A stretch of DNA of 64,000 nucleotides from Psychrobacter aquaticus CMS 56 (GTDB lineage Bacteria > Pseudomonadota > Gammaproteobacteria > Pseudomonadales > Moraxellaceae), in assembly GCF_000471625.1 (NCBI RefSeq), contig NZ_AUSW01000016.1, positions 36,075 through 100,074 on the forward strand, given 5' to 3'. Positions 19,096 through 27,727 of this stretch are shown in pieces; the stretch's first letter is position 1; each line of letters begins with the position of its first letter. The notes below the pieces were generated by a model. The model had not been told where the DNA came from, searched no databases, and saw only the letters and a program-made list of their open reading frames with translations. Position numbers and translations under genes: made by a program.

Positions 19096-19500
19096 AATGG
19101 CACACTCCTATGAATCAATGGGATATCTTTTATATAAATAGCGCAATTACATATTATTCACATACTAAGCATGCACTACCTGCGAAGCTAGCCTAGCACA
19201 AATAAACAAAAATTTATAGCAAGTCAATGCTAAAGCCACAAAACAACGTATCAGTAAGCCATTCGCCATGGTTACCTAACGTTTTTTAGCCACTACAGCC
19301 TTTTGTGAATGATAGAATAAACGCTCACGATTAAGGTAGATAGTGGCAGAGCCAGAGATTCATCATAGGGTATTTTTGTTAAATAAACTTACGCTAATAA
19401 TGAATCCAATTATCTCAGAGGTTTTATGAAAAATTTCTTAGCTCAGTTTTTAATTTTTCTAACCACCATTTGAACGTTTATGGTTTTCAATAACATGTTA
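19096..19500. other. 405-bp spacer splitting minC from minDE, with a micro-ORF
   Basis: Non-coding stretch between minC and minD. It presumably contains the minDE promoter on the minus strand. On the plus strand a 15-codon frame (19426-19473, encoding MKNFLAQFLIFLTTI) follows AGAGG at 19417-19421 with a short four-base spacing. It is hydrophobic and unsupported by homology, so I do not call it a gene. Confidence 0.4.
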
Positions 19501-20355
19501 TTAGGCATCATCCATAACGGTAAATACCAAGCCTTCACCTTCTATAAACCTCACTTGTACTGATTTGTCGATCACATGTTTGGGTAAGTTGTCTCGCAAA
19601 CAATAAGTACCCGCCACCGAAACCAGTGAAGGATTAAAAACCTGACAGAAAATACGGGCATCTTTGTCGCCTGTTGCTCCTGCAACCAATCGACCTTGGG
19701 CGCGACCATAGACATGCAGATTGTTGTCAGTGATGGCTTCAGCGCCGCTATTGACACTATCAGTCAAAATTAAGTCGCCGCCGACGTGGTTGAGGCTTTG
19801 TCCTGAGCGTAGCATTTGGTCATAGATCAAGCTGGTAATATGCTCAGCGCTCAATAAAGTCTCTGCTGTGAGCTCTGCTATTGTTGATTCCGCCGCCGAC
19901 TTGTCAATGCTAGCAGTGTCGCTACTGCCAGCCAAGTCTGCGCTTTTATCCTCTGGTAATTCGCTTGTATTCTCTGGAGCTTTGCTAATTTGAGTAACGG
20001 TTTTTTTATTGGCCAAAATCCGCTCAATGCGTTTGCCATCGGCGGGAAATATGGCCAATCGCTGTGCGCGTGCTTGTGCATCGAGCATCCCTGTTACGAC
20101 ACCGATGGGCTGTAAACCCCATGACCACAATAACTCTACCAATGCTGATAGATCTTGCTCAACTTCACTATCAATGAGAACTGGGATATTGCTGGATTTG
20201 TTACTTAGCGTTTCAGCAAGCTGGGCTTCAATAACGCCTAGATTATCTGTACTGAACTGCAAACGTGAAAAGGTCAGCATTTTGCCATAAAACGCCAATG
20301 CTGGTGATGCTGGTACGGCGCTCGAGTCCTGATTGTCGTTGCCTAAAACTGTCAT
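19501..20355 (-). CDS. minC: Septum site-determining protein MinC
   Basis: FtsZ polymerisation inhibitor (284 residues). The N-terminal domain (about 22-110) carries LTFSRLQFSTDNLGVIEAQL and PVLIDSEVEQDL. A linker of about 60 residues rich in S, T, E and A follows. The C-terminal beta-helix domain (about 175-280) has RSGQSLNHVGGDLILTDSVN, GAEAITDNNLHVYGRAQGR, the RLVAGATGD segment and the acidic MinD-binding region near ARIFCQVF. The start ATG at 20355 is preceded by GAGG. It is transcribed in the same direction as minDE but separated by 405 bp. Confidence 0.95.
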   Translation of the reverse strand: MTVLGNDNQDSSAVPASPALAFYGKMLTFSRLQFSTDNLGVIEAQLAETLSNKSSNIPVLIDSEVEQDLSALVELLWSWGLQPIGVVTGMLDAQARAQRLAIFPADGKRIERILANKKTVTQISKAPENTSELPEDKSADLAGSSDTASIDKSAAESTIAELTAETLLSAEHITSLIYDQMLRSGQSLNHVGGDLILTDSVNSGAEAITDNNLHVYGRAQGRLVAGATGDKDARIFCQVFNPSLVSVAGTYCLRDNLPKHVIDKSVQVRFIEGEGLVFTVMDDA

Positions 20356-20452
20356 ATATAAATCCTCAAAAGATAATTCTGTCGCTGTATTCGCGATACT
20401 GTTTTTATTATCGAGTCGCGCTATTTATTTTATGGTTAAGTCGGATGATTGG

Positions 20453-21547
20453 TCATAGATTGAGCATGTCTTGATGCTTCCATTGTTGCACTTTTACTTG
20501 GGCTTCAAATTCCGTCAAACTGTCATCAATGATACTAGAAATTAGAGTGTCTAGCGCACTATTATCCGTGTCTATTTTTGCAATACCGCTCGCAACAGCC
20601 ACCATCAATGAGTCGAGGCGCTCAGGATCGAGGAGTCGTTTATTCAAGGCATGAACGATATTTTCACCTATATTATGTCCCACGTGTTGTAGTTGCGATT
20701 CAATCAAGCTACCAGCAATAGGTATCATGCGCAAATATCGACGTAACTCAGGTGTGTTGGCCAATCCTTCTTCGATAGCATTGCCCATTTCGCTGGCTAA
20801 TATACTGCCGCCACCTGATGATGCCGTCAATTCCTGTAATTTGGGGGCTAGTTCTGTACGCAATACAGACAACAGTGCTGCCTCAATCTCATTACGGTTT
20901 CGTGCAATCGTGGATTCGATAAAGGATTTGTGCGTCGCAGGATTGGTTAGCTGCTGTCGAAAATTCTGGATGGTTGTCAGTATGACGCGGTCGGATAACT
21001 CTTCTAATAATAAGTCAATATAGAACTTAATCCGATTGATCCACGGCTGTGGCAGCACTTGGTAGCCAAGTTGATATAAACGTCGCCCGATAACAACTGC
21101 TCGAAACAAACGCAATGCTCGCAGTTGAGGAAAACAGCCTAACACTTCGTACCAATGCACAAAAGGAAAAAAGAACCAGCGATAATAGATTTTTTGTTTA
21201 ATCGCAACTGCCCAACGTAACAATAGTTCAAGAATTAAAAAGATGGTAAAAAATCCGCCAGCTGTACGTAAAGGATCGTGTAAGGTGTTTTGATACCAGA
21301 TAAGCGCGTCGCTAATGGTCAGCCACCCTGCGACATGACGGATAAAGTCACTCATCAAGATAGCATCAATACTAATCAATAATAGATCAATACTGATGGC
21401 AATAAGCATCACAATATCGTAAGTGAGTTTTAAGCGACTTGGCTTTGGACGGTTGGGTCGTAACGGCTTATCGTCCGATAGATGAGACGACTGATTTGGC
21501 ACGGGTGCTGAGTCTAGAGACGAGCTAGTAATAGTGGAGGCGGACAC
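20453..21547 (-). CDS. Predicted ion-channel/voltage-sensor-like membrane protein
   Basis: Uncharacterised protein of about 364 residues. GTG at 21547 is preferred over TTG at 21553 because AAGG then has seven-base spacing. Hydrophobic segments occur at about residues 44-64, 68-85 and 99-116. A basic helix with regularly spaced arginines follows (LRALRLFRAVVIGRRLYQLG, about 145-165), resembling an S4 voltage sensor. The C-terminal 190 residues are soluble and helical, without a recognisable enzyme motif. I see no clear pore or selectivity filter. The ion-transport-like label is tentative; it could be a membrane scaffold. Downstream lies minC, 97 bp away. Confidence 0.6.
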   Translation of the reverse strand: MSASTITSSSLDSAPVPNQSSHLSDDKPLRPNRPKPSRLKLTYDIVMLIAISIDLLLISIDAILMSDFIRHVAGWLTISDALIWYQNTLHDPLRTAGGFFTIFLILELLLRWAVAIKQKIYYRWFFFPFVHWYEVLGCFPQLRALRLFRAVVIGRRLYQLGYQVLPQPWINRIKFYIDLLLEELSDRVILTTIQNFRQQLTNPATHKSFIESTIARNRNEIEAALLSVLRTELAPKLQELTASSGGGSILASEMGNAIEEGLANTPELRRYLRMIPIAGSLIESQLQHVGHNIGENIVHALNKRLLDPERLDSLMVAVASGIAKIDTDNSALDTLISSIIDDSLTEFEAQVKVQQWKHQDMLNL

Positions 21548-21688
21548 AGTCAAACCTTATAAACGATAAATGGCATAAAAAAGAAGCAGTTTAGATAAAA
21601 TACGCGACTATTGAGTCAGTAAAAGTAAACGCTTATCACTGCTCCCATTATCAATGAATGGTTCTAAAAAACAACCCATCTTTTATTA

Positions 21689-21834
21689 TATAGTTGACAA
21701 TAAATAAAATGGATACACGACATTATGATGCAAGACTGAGATAAATTTTTCTTGCTTGCTGTGCCTTCGCAGACATAGACTACAAAAAATTTATCTCAGT
21801 CTCTCTGCCTCTCTTTTATAGTCCATTGACTATT
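21689..21834. repeat. Hairpin repeat family, copy A
   Basis: About 146 bp bounded by TATAGT at the left and GACTAT near the right. The core is a perfect 16-bp inverted repeat (21735-21750 and 21785-21800: ACTGAGATAAATTTTT and its complement). It encloses CTTGCTTGCTGTGCC and an inner TTCG-type hairpin, CTGTGCCTTCGCAG. Related copies lie at 40856-41016, 47970-48099 and, truncated, 50465-50516. All are intergenic. Confidence 0.85.
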
Positions 21835-21852
21835 ATGGAGAATTAATCATAT

Positions 21853-22815
21853 TTACGTCTTTTCGGTTTTGGGGTTGGTTTCAAATTCAGCCAGCATATC
21901 CGTAATCAGCTGATCTTTTTCACGCCATATTTGCTCAACCCATGCAAACATTTGCGCCTTCACAGAGTCGTCATTTTCGTAGCCACCATTTTGAATGCCA
22001 GCAAACAAGGCATCAGGTATCTTGATATGTCTGACATCAACGCCTAAGCGCTTAATGTTACCTTTCCATAGATCACTATAAGTTGGTACGCCATCCGGAT
22101 AGACAATGGTCATATCTAATATACCATCCATGTCTGCGCCTAGCGCATTAATCGCCAATGACAGGCCGCCTGCTCGTGGTTTGAGCAAATGCGTGTAGGG
22201 CGACTGCTGCTGAGCGTGCTTGATCTTGGTGAAGCGAGTACCTTCTAGATAATTTAATAAGGTAAATGGTTTGTTTTTCAAAAGCGCACAAGCCCGCTTT
22301 GCTTCTTCAATGTCTTTACCTTTTAGGGCAGGGTTTTTGGCCACGGCTTCTTTGGAATATCGCCGCATCATTGGGAAGTCTAAAAAGTAAAAAGCTTGGC
22401 CAACAATGGGAATATATATCAGCTCAAATTTGGTAAAAAATCGTGTCAATGGCAGACGTTTTTCGCCAATATATTGCACGATACTGGTGTCAACCCATGA
22501 CTGATGGTTACTGACAAGCAAATATTTACCATTGATATGAACGTCAGCAGGCAAGTTGATACGCCAGTCTTTGCGCGGCAGCATGTTGTCGATTAAGGCA
22601 CTATTGCTACTGATCCAGTAAGTGGCAATTTTGATCACTGCTTTGTCCGCAATCGGTGCGCCAGTAAGTGTTTTGCCAAGCCCCATCAACCATAAAGGAA
22701 TACTACCACCGAAGCTGTTGGCCGCGATGACGCCAGTTGCTGTTGCAAGCGAAACTGCTTTTCCCAGCTTAGGGCTACGTTTGTGCATTTTTTGAATCGT
22801 AGAGGTTAGTCGCAT
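21853..22815 (-). CDS. PlsC-family acyltransferase (YihG-like)
   Basis: Membrane-associated lysophospholipid acyltransferase of about 320 residues. The ATG at 22815 follows AAGGA with six-base spacing and is preferred over an ATG 15 codons earlier. Catalytic motif I is SNHQSWVDTS (NHx4D). Motif III-like LLNYLEGTRFTKIKH carries the EGTR element, and AGGLSLAINAL matches the third block. An N-terminal hydrophobic stretch (about 20-55) should anchor it. The likely reaction is transfer of an acyl chain to a lysophosphatidic-type acceptor. The organisation resembles the YihG/LCLAT subgroup rather than the short PlsC. Confidence 0.88.
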   Translation of the reverse strand: MRLTSTIQKMHKRSPKLGKAVSLATATGVIAANSFGGSIPLWLMGLGKTLTGAPIADKAVIKIATYWISSNSALIDNMLPRKDWRINLPADVHINGKYLLVSNHQSWVDTSIVQYIGEKRLPLTRFFTKFELIYIPIVGQAFYFLDFPMMRRYSKEAVAKNPALKGKDIEEAKRACALLKNKPFTLLNYLEGTRFTKIKHAQQQSPYTHLLKPRAGGLSLAINALGADMDGILDMTIVYPDGVPTYSDLWKGNIKRLGVDVRHIKIPDALFAGIQNGGYENDDSVKAQMFAWVEQIWREKDQLITDMLAEFETNPKTEKT

Positions 22816-23233
22816 GCTCATTCCTTTTCGGTCAAGCTTATCAATATAGTTATTCATCATGGGTTTGTTAATTCATAGGTTTTTATCAATAACGCAAACA
22901 CTATTTATAAAAGTGAGGCTGGATTCATAGCCTCTATGTACACCGCATAACCATGGCTCATTCTGTGGCATAATTTTAGCAGAAACGGTTTATGGTGTAC
23001 GGGTGTAAACGTGACTTGTAATAACACTTACGAAGGCGTAGAAAGTATGAAAACAGCAAACGCTTTCTGCACTTTTTATACATAGATGTGACAAAATATT
23101 ACACACGATAAAATTGTAATTGCCATAATAATCACGAGTGCATATATGCACCTATAAAGGATTATCGGAAGATATTTATAAAAAACACAATTTATTCATC
23201 AACTTAAATTTTAAGTTTAAGAGGAAATACATT
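22816..23233. other. Divergent promoter region with palindromes
   Basis: About 420 bp between the acyltransferase and the OmpA-type lipoprotein. It includes a 14-bp palindrome, GTGCATATATGCAC, at 23138-23151, about 80 bp upstream of the lipoprotein start. An AGAAAG/CTTTCT inverted repeat lies near 23040-23075. Either could be a regulator site or mRNA structure; no gene is evident. Confidence 0.4.
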
Positions 23234-23890
23234 ATGCGTAATACATTAATGATTGCAGCAGTAGCATCAGGTTTGGCTCTCAGTGGTTGTGTGACTGATC
23301 CTAACACTGGACAACAACGTTTGAATAAAACAGCACTTGGTACTTTGGTTGGTGCGGCAGGTGGCGCAACGATTTCAAAAGCAACAGGTGGTGATAAAAC
23401 TGGTCGTGATGCAGCTATTGGCGCAGCTTTGGGTGCTGGTGTTGGCTATTATATGGAGCGTCAAGCCAAGCAGCTTGAGCAACAAATGGCTGGTACAGGC
23501 GTGACGGTTGAGCAAAACCCAACCACAGGTAACATCGATTTGGTTATGCCAGGTAGCATTACGTTCTCATTTGATGATGCTACGCTAAACTCGTCTTTCA
23601 AACCAACGCTTGATAAGTTGGCTTCAACGATGAACCAGTATAACAAGACTACGGTAAACATCGCAGGTCATACTGATAGCCAAGGTTCAGCTTCATACAA
23701 TATGGGTCTATCGCGTGATCGTGCTTATTCAGTTGCAAATTATCTAACAGCACGCGGTGTTGCTTCTAACCGTATAAATGTTGTTGCCTATGGCGAATCA
23801 CGTCCGGTAGCTGATAATAATACTGATTATGGGCGTCAGCAAAATCGCCGTGTTGAGCTAACTATTAACTCACCACAAAGTGTCAACTAA
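23234..23890 (+). CDS. OmpA-family peptidoglycan-associated lipoprotein (YiaD-like)
   Basis: Outer-membrane lipoprotein of 218 residues. The ATG at 23234 has an excellent AGAGGAAA upstream and gives a lipoprotein signal ending LALSGC. Glycine-rich segments (GTLVGAAGGATISKATGG, about residues 37-55, and GAALGAGVGYY) form a glycine-zipper hairpin. The C-terminal OmpA domain (about 105-215) contains TVNIAGHTDSQGSASYNMGLS, RINVVAYGESRPVADN and RRVELTI, the residues that bind diaminopimelate in peptidoglycan. The overall layout matches the YiaD/YfiB-type lipoproteins. A rho-independent terminator follows. Confidence 0.92.
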   Translation: MRNTLMIAAVASGLALSGCVTDPNTGQQRLNKTALGTLVGAAGGATISKATGGDKTGRDAAIGAALGAGVGYYMERQAKQLEQQMAGTGVTVEQNPTTGNIDLVMPGSITFSFDDATLNSSFKPTLDKLASTMNQYNKTTVNIAGHTDSQGSASYNMGLSRDRAYSVANYLTARGVASNRINVVAYGESRPVADNNTDYGRQQNRRVELTINSPQSVN

Positions 23891-23949
23891 TCGATAGTTT
23901 TATATAAGTATTCTTTATATAACGACTTTATGCTTTAGTTTCATTTATA

Positions 23950-23981
23950 AAAAAGATCAGCCCTGAGCTGGTCTTTTTTTT
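23950..23981 (+). terminator. Terminator after the OmpA-type lipoprotein
   Basis: Stem AAAGATCAGC / GCTGGTCTTT with one G-T wobble and a five-base loop, followed by eight Ts. Confidence 0.88.
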
Positions 23982-24077
23982 GTGCTGAATTCTATCTAAT
24001 ATGTACTTTTGATTGGTTTATTTCAGCGTATCAATGACAGATAAAGGATGATAACGATATGAAATTAATTATTAATT

Positions 24078-24096
24078 ATTGATAATGATTATCAAT
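24078..24096. promoter_or_regulatory. Fur box
   Basis: A perfect 9-1-9 palindrome, ATTGATAATGATTATCAAT, close to the 19-bp Fur consensus built on GATAAT repeats. It is about 160 bp upstream of the first imelysin gene. This predicts iron-dependent repression of the imelysin cluster by Fur. Confidence 0.88.
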
Positions 24097-24256
24097 AAAA
24101 CTATACTTCATAAAGATTTTATATTGCTATAATATTAAGCATTTTATTGTATATGGTAAATAAGTAATATGCATAGCTAAGATATTATTGTGGCAATATA
24201 ACCTATTCGATTTAATCCAACCCAATTTTCTTTTGCTATATTTCTTGAGGATGTGT

Positions 24257-25717
24257 ATGACAATGACCACCGTAACGAGCCGTAAGATTTTACCAACTAC
24301 TTTGGCTGCTGCGCTTGCAGGGCTGTTGATGGTGTCGGGTTGTACTAAGCAAACTGAAGAAGACACTGCCCCTAATGCAGAGACGCAGACTGAGGTGCAG
24401 AATACAGAAGCAGCTGATACGGCAAACATGTCAGCTGCTGATAAAGCTCATACCGATCGGCTGGTGATAAGCTATGCAAACATGGCGCACGCTGCCTATA
24501 AAGACTCGTTAGACACTGCTAAAGTGCTACAGACAGCAGTCGAAACGTACGTGGCAACCCCAACTCAAGCAAATCTTAATGCTGCAAAATCTGCCTATAA
24601 AGCAGCGCGTCAGCCATACTCACAAACTGAAATTTTCCGTTTTGATGAAGGCTTTGTCACTGCCAACGATAAGCGTGCCATAGCCAGCATAGATAGCTGG
24701 GAAGGACAAGTAAATGCTTGGCCACTTGATGAAGCGCTGATTGATTATGTCAGTGATGGCTATGAAGGTGAGTACAACAGTCAAGATAATATTATCAATA
24801 GCGATAGCATTACGGTTGGCAGTGTTAAACAAGATACTGGCACGATTACGCCTGAGTTGTTAGCAAAAATGAATGAGATTGGTGGTAGTGAAGCCAATGT
24901 GACGACTGGTTATCATGCCATTGAGTTTATGCTATGGGGTCAAGATACCAACGGTGTTGGCGAAGGGGCAGGCAATCGTCCAGTGAGTGATTATGCAACT
25001 GAAGCGGGTCAATGCACCAGCGGCGATACAGTCAATGAAGATGCCAGTGTATGTACACGTCGTGGCGATTTCTTAAAAGCAGCCACGCAATTATTAGTGA
25101 ATGATCTAACGGCGATGGAAGCCGAATGGCAGCCTGAAAGCGAGAATACTCTCCGCAGCGACTTTATAGCGCGAAAATACGATAACGGTCTGCGTCAGAT
25201 TATGTACCAGATGGGCAGCTTAGCATTGGGTGAGCTTGCTTCTGAGCGTATGCAAGTCGCTTTTGTCACAGGCTCAACCGAAGATGAGCATGAATGCTTT
25301 AGCGATCTGACGCATTTGAGCTATGCCAACAATGCTCGCGGTATCCAAAATGTCTTTAATGGTAGCTATAGAACTGTCGATGGCAAAACCGTCGGTGGTT
25401 ATGGCGTCAAAAACTATCTTGTCGATACGGGCAATCAAGAAGCTGCCGATAAATTGGTGGCTGATTTTGCAAAAGTAGAAGCCACCTTTAACGTGATTGT
25501 TGAAAAAGGCGAAAAAGAAAATATCAAAGTTGACCAGATGATCGCTACAGCCGGTCAAGTAAGCGAACAGGGTATTTCAGCTGAAGAACAAAACGTTCGT
25601 CGCAGTTGGATTGAAAACAGTATCAACAGTTTACAAGAACTGACTGCTGGTATTGAAAATGCCGCCAAAGCAGTTGGCATTGATAACCTAGACGCTGACG
25701 CAGGTTCGCAGTTTTAA
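24257..25717 (+). CDS. Imelysin-family (M75) iron-regulated lipoprotein
   Basis: Periplasmic lipoprotein of 486 residues in the imelysin/IcmP family, implicated in iron uptake. The ATG at 24257 is chosen because TTGAGGA lies six bases before it; upstream in-frame ATGs are poorer. The signal ends at LLMVSGC. The family's GxHxxE motif is intact as GYHAIEF (His220, Glu223), followed by MLWGQD. Two imelysin helical halves are visible. It is the first gene of a four-gene cluster and sits behind a Fur box. A terminator between this gene and the next suggests partial uncoupling. Peptidase activity in this family is doubtful. Confidence 0.93.
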   Translation: MTMTTVTSRKILPTTLAAALAGLLMVSGCTKQTEEDTAPNAETQTEVQNTEAADTANMSAADKAHTDRLVISYANMAHAAYKDSLDTAKVLQTAVETYVATPTQANLNAAKSAYKAARQPYSQTEIFRFDEGFVTANDKRAIASIDSWEGQVNAWPLDEALIDYVSDGYEGEYNSQDNIINSDSITVGSVKQDTGTITPELLAKMNEIGGSEANVTTGYHAIEFMLWGQDTNGVGEGAGNRPVSDYATEAGQCTSGDTVNEDASVCTRRGDFLKAATQLLVNDLTAMEAEWQPESENTLRSDFIARKYDNGLRQIMYQMGSLALGELASERMQVAFVTGSTEDEHECFSDLTHLSYANNARGIQNVFNGSYRTVDGKTVGGYGVKNYLVDTGNQEAADKLVADFAKVEATFNVIVEKGEKENIKVDQMIATAGQVSEQGISAEEQNVRRSWIENSINSLQELTAGIENAAKAVGIDNLDADAGSQF

Positions 25718-25826
25718 GTGAAGATGAATACGCTTAAAATGGTTGGCTATATCTATTTATAATGCTGGATAATTCGTTATAAGCTAATAAGAATTATTTT
25801 GATAGAAAAATAATTAGGTATAATAC

Positions 25827-25861
25827 ACACGTTGTCGACCGCAGTTGGCAACGTGTTTTTT
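25827..25861 (+). terminator. Terminator or attenuator after the first imelysin gene
   Basis: Perfect 8-bp stem, ACACGTTG / CAACGTGT (25827-25834 and 25849-25856), followed by six Ts. It separates the first imelysin gene from the di-haem oxidoreductase, so downstream expression needs read-through or a separate promoter. Confidence 0.85.
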
Positions 25862-25977
25862 ATACCGTATTAAAATAGCCTGTTAGGTCAGTGTGCCGCT
25901 GTAATCTATCGACTAGAAGTGAAGCACCCTATAGCACGCAATTTTGATGGTTCTACGTTAGAACTAAGGTACTCTCT

Positions 25978-27621
25978 ATGAACACCTCGACTGTCTTGAA
26001 AGTCAAAAAATCTGTCTCTATTTCCTCTTTTTTGCTCATTAAAACCACCCCATCGAAGCTGACGTTGGGTATTTTATGTGCTTTGTCTCTGAGCGCCTGT
26101 CAACCAGCGGACAATGTGGTGGATAATGCTGCTCATACTGAGAAAAATCCAGTTTTAACACCTCAACGTGTCCAAACCATAGAAAAGCTGGCTGGTATAC
26201 CCATGCGGCAGTTAATAAGTTTTGATCCGCAAGAAATTAAGCAGGGAGGTGATACGGGACTGAGTATTAGCAGTGCTGAGAGCTACTCTAAACCTTCTTC
26301 AAACTTACCAGCTTCGCGCAAAGGGAACTTTTTTATTGGCAATGCCTTTTTCAAGCAACCGTGGGTGATCGCTCCTGCTAGCACCGACAGCCGCGATGGT
26401 TTAGGCGCACTATTCAATGTCGCTGCTTGTCAGTCTTGTCATGTAAAAGATGGTCGAGGTCATGCACCCCTGAATGCTGAGGACGATGCCGACAGTTTGC
26501 TCATTCGCCTTGCTATGCCAGCGACCACCAATGAGCAGCGGCAGCAGTTGCAGAATTCATTTATCGAAAAAGTTGCCCATCCAATGTATGGCGGTCAGTT
26601 GCAAGATCGCGGTATTCAAGGTGTGCCTGCCGAAGCGAGAATCGCGGTACAGTGGACGGATAAACCCGTCACGTTTGCTGATGGTCATATTGAGACATTG
26701 CGGGCGCCAACCTTTACATTGACCAATTCCGGTTATGGTCCATTTGATGATGAGCTGATGGTATCGCCGCGCGTTGCCTTGCCAATGATTGGGCTTGGGC
26801 TGCTAGAGCAGATTCCAGACGATGCCATCAAAAATCAAGCCATCAAAACGAATGGCGACAATGGCGATATCAGTGGTAAATTCAACTGGGTAATGGATCC
26901 GCAAACTGGCAAACATGCGCTCGGACGTTTTGGTTGGAAAGCGGGTCAAACCAAGCTCATTACCCAAAACCAAAGCGCCTTTAATGAAGATATGGGATTG
27001 ACTTCCAATATTCGTCCGCATGAGTCTTGTATGCCAATGCAAACTGCTTGCATGAATGCGCCAACTGGGGCTGATGAGCAAGGCAATGGTAAACCGCCCA
27101 TTGAGGTGAATGATGAAGTGGCGAAATTCGTGGAGTTTTATACACGCAATTTAGCCGTACCGCATCGCCGCAATGCCGACGACAAACTGGTGCTAGCGGG
27201 CAAGAAAAGATTTTATGATATGGGCTGTCAAAGTTGCCATACCCCAAGATATGAGCTGCCGAAAACTGACGATGATCACCTTGAGCAACACGGGCAAGTG
27301 ATTTACCCTTATACAGATTTGCTGCTGCATGATATGGGTGATGATTTGGCTGACCGTACGATTGCAGGTAAATTGCCACCCAAAAATGTCCAAGTTGAGT
27401 TTTTAGCCAACTCCTATGAGTGGCGTACGCCAGCATTGTGGGGCATTGGTCTTGCTCAGACGGTTGATCCCCAAGCGACGTTTTTGCACGATGGCCGCGC
27501 TCGCACGCTCATGGAAGCGGTGCTATGGCATGGCGGAGAAGCGCAAAAGCAACAAAAAAGAGTACTTGAGCTAGATAAAAAAGGACGTGCTGAATTAAAT
27601 GCCTTTTTGAAGTCATTATAA
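25978..27621 (+). CDS. Di-haem oxidoreductase lipoprotein (DHOR, thiol-oxidoreductase-like)
   Basis: Periplasmic c-type cytochrome of 547 residues. A lipoprotein signal (LCALSLSAC) lies near residue 41. Two haem-binding CxxCH motifs are both CQSCH, at residues 151-155 and 417-421. Conserved surroundings are GLGALFNVAACQSCH, RFGWKAGQ, MGLTS and the C-terminal RTPALWGIGL with FLHDGRARTLMEAVLWHGGEA. These match the di-haem peroxidase-like DHOR family often annotated as thiol oxidoreductase. Its place between two imelysin genes is a conserved arrangement. AAGG lies eight bases before the ATG. A role in periplasmic iron redox chemistry is plausible but unproven. Confidence 0.92.
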   Translation: MNTSTVLKVKKSVSISSFLLIKTTPSKLTLGILCALSLSACQPADNVVDNAAHTEKNPVLTPQRVQTIEKLAGIPMRQLISFDPQEIKQGGDTGLSISSAESYSKPSSNLPASRKGNFFIGNAFFKQPWVIAPASTDSRDGLGALFNVAACQSCHVKDGRGHAPLNAEDDADSLLIRLAMPATTNEQRQQLQNSFIEKVAHPMYGGQLQDRGIQGVPAEARIAVQWTDKPVTFADGHIETLRAPTFTLTNSGYGPFDDELMVSPRVALPMIGLGLLEQIPDDAIKNQAIKTNGDNGDISGKFNWVMDPQTGKHALGRFGWKAGQTKLITQNQSAFNEDMGLTSNIRPHESCMPMQTACMNAPTGADEQGNGKPPIEVNDEVAKFVEFYTRNLAVPHRRNADDKLVLAGKKRFYDMGCQSCHTPRYELPKTDDDHLEQHGQVIYPYTDLLLHDMGDDLADRTIAGKLPPKNVQVEFLANSYEWRTPALWGIGLAQTVDPQATFLHDGRARTLMEAVLWHGGEAQKQQKRVLELDKKGRAELNAFLKSL

Positions 27622-27727
27622 AAATGCATCCCAGCAAAATCCTTTTATACGCCACTCTTTTATTTTAAGCTGACTGTAATAAGATTATTTGCCTTATCAA
27701 GTTGTTTATAACATTACTGAGAAATCT

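Noticed and set aside
23138..23233. N-terminal extension of the OmpA-type lipoprotein from an earlier ATG
   Set aside because: It would precede the lipoprotein signal and lacks a ribosome binding site; ATG 23234 has an excellent one.
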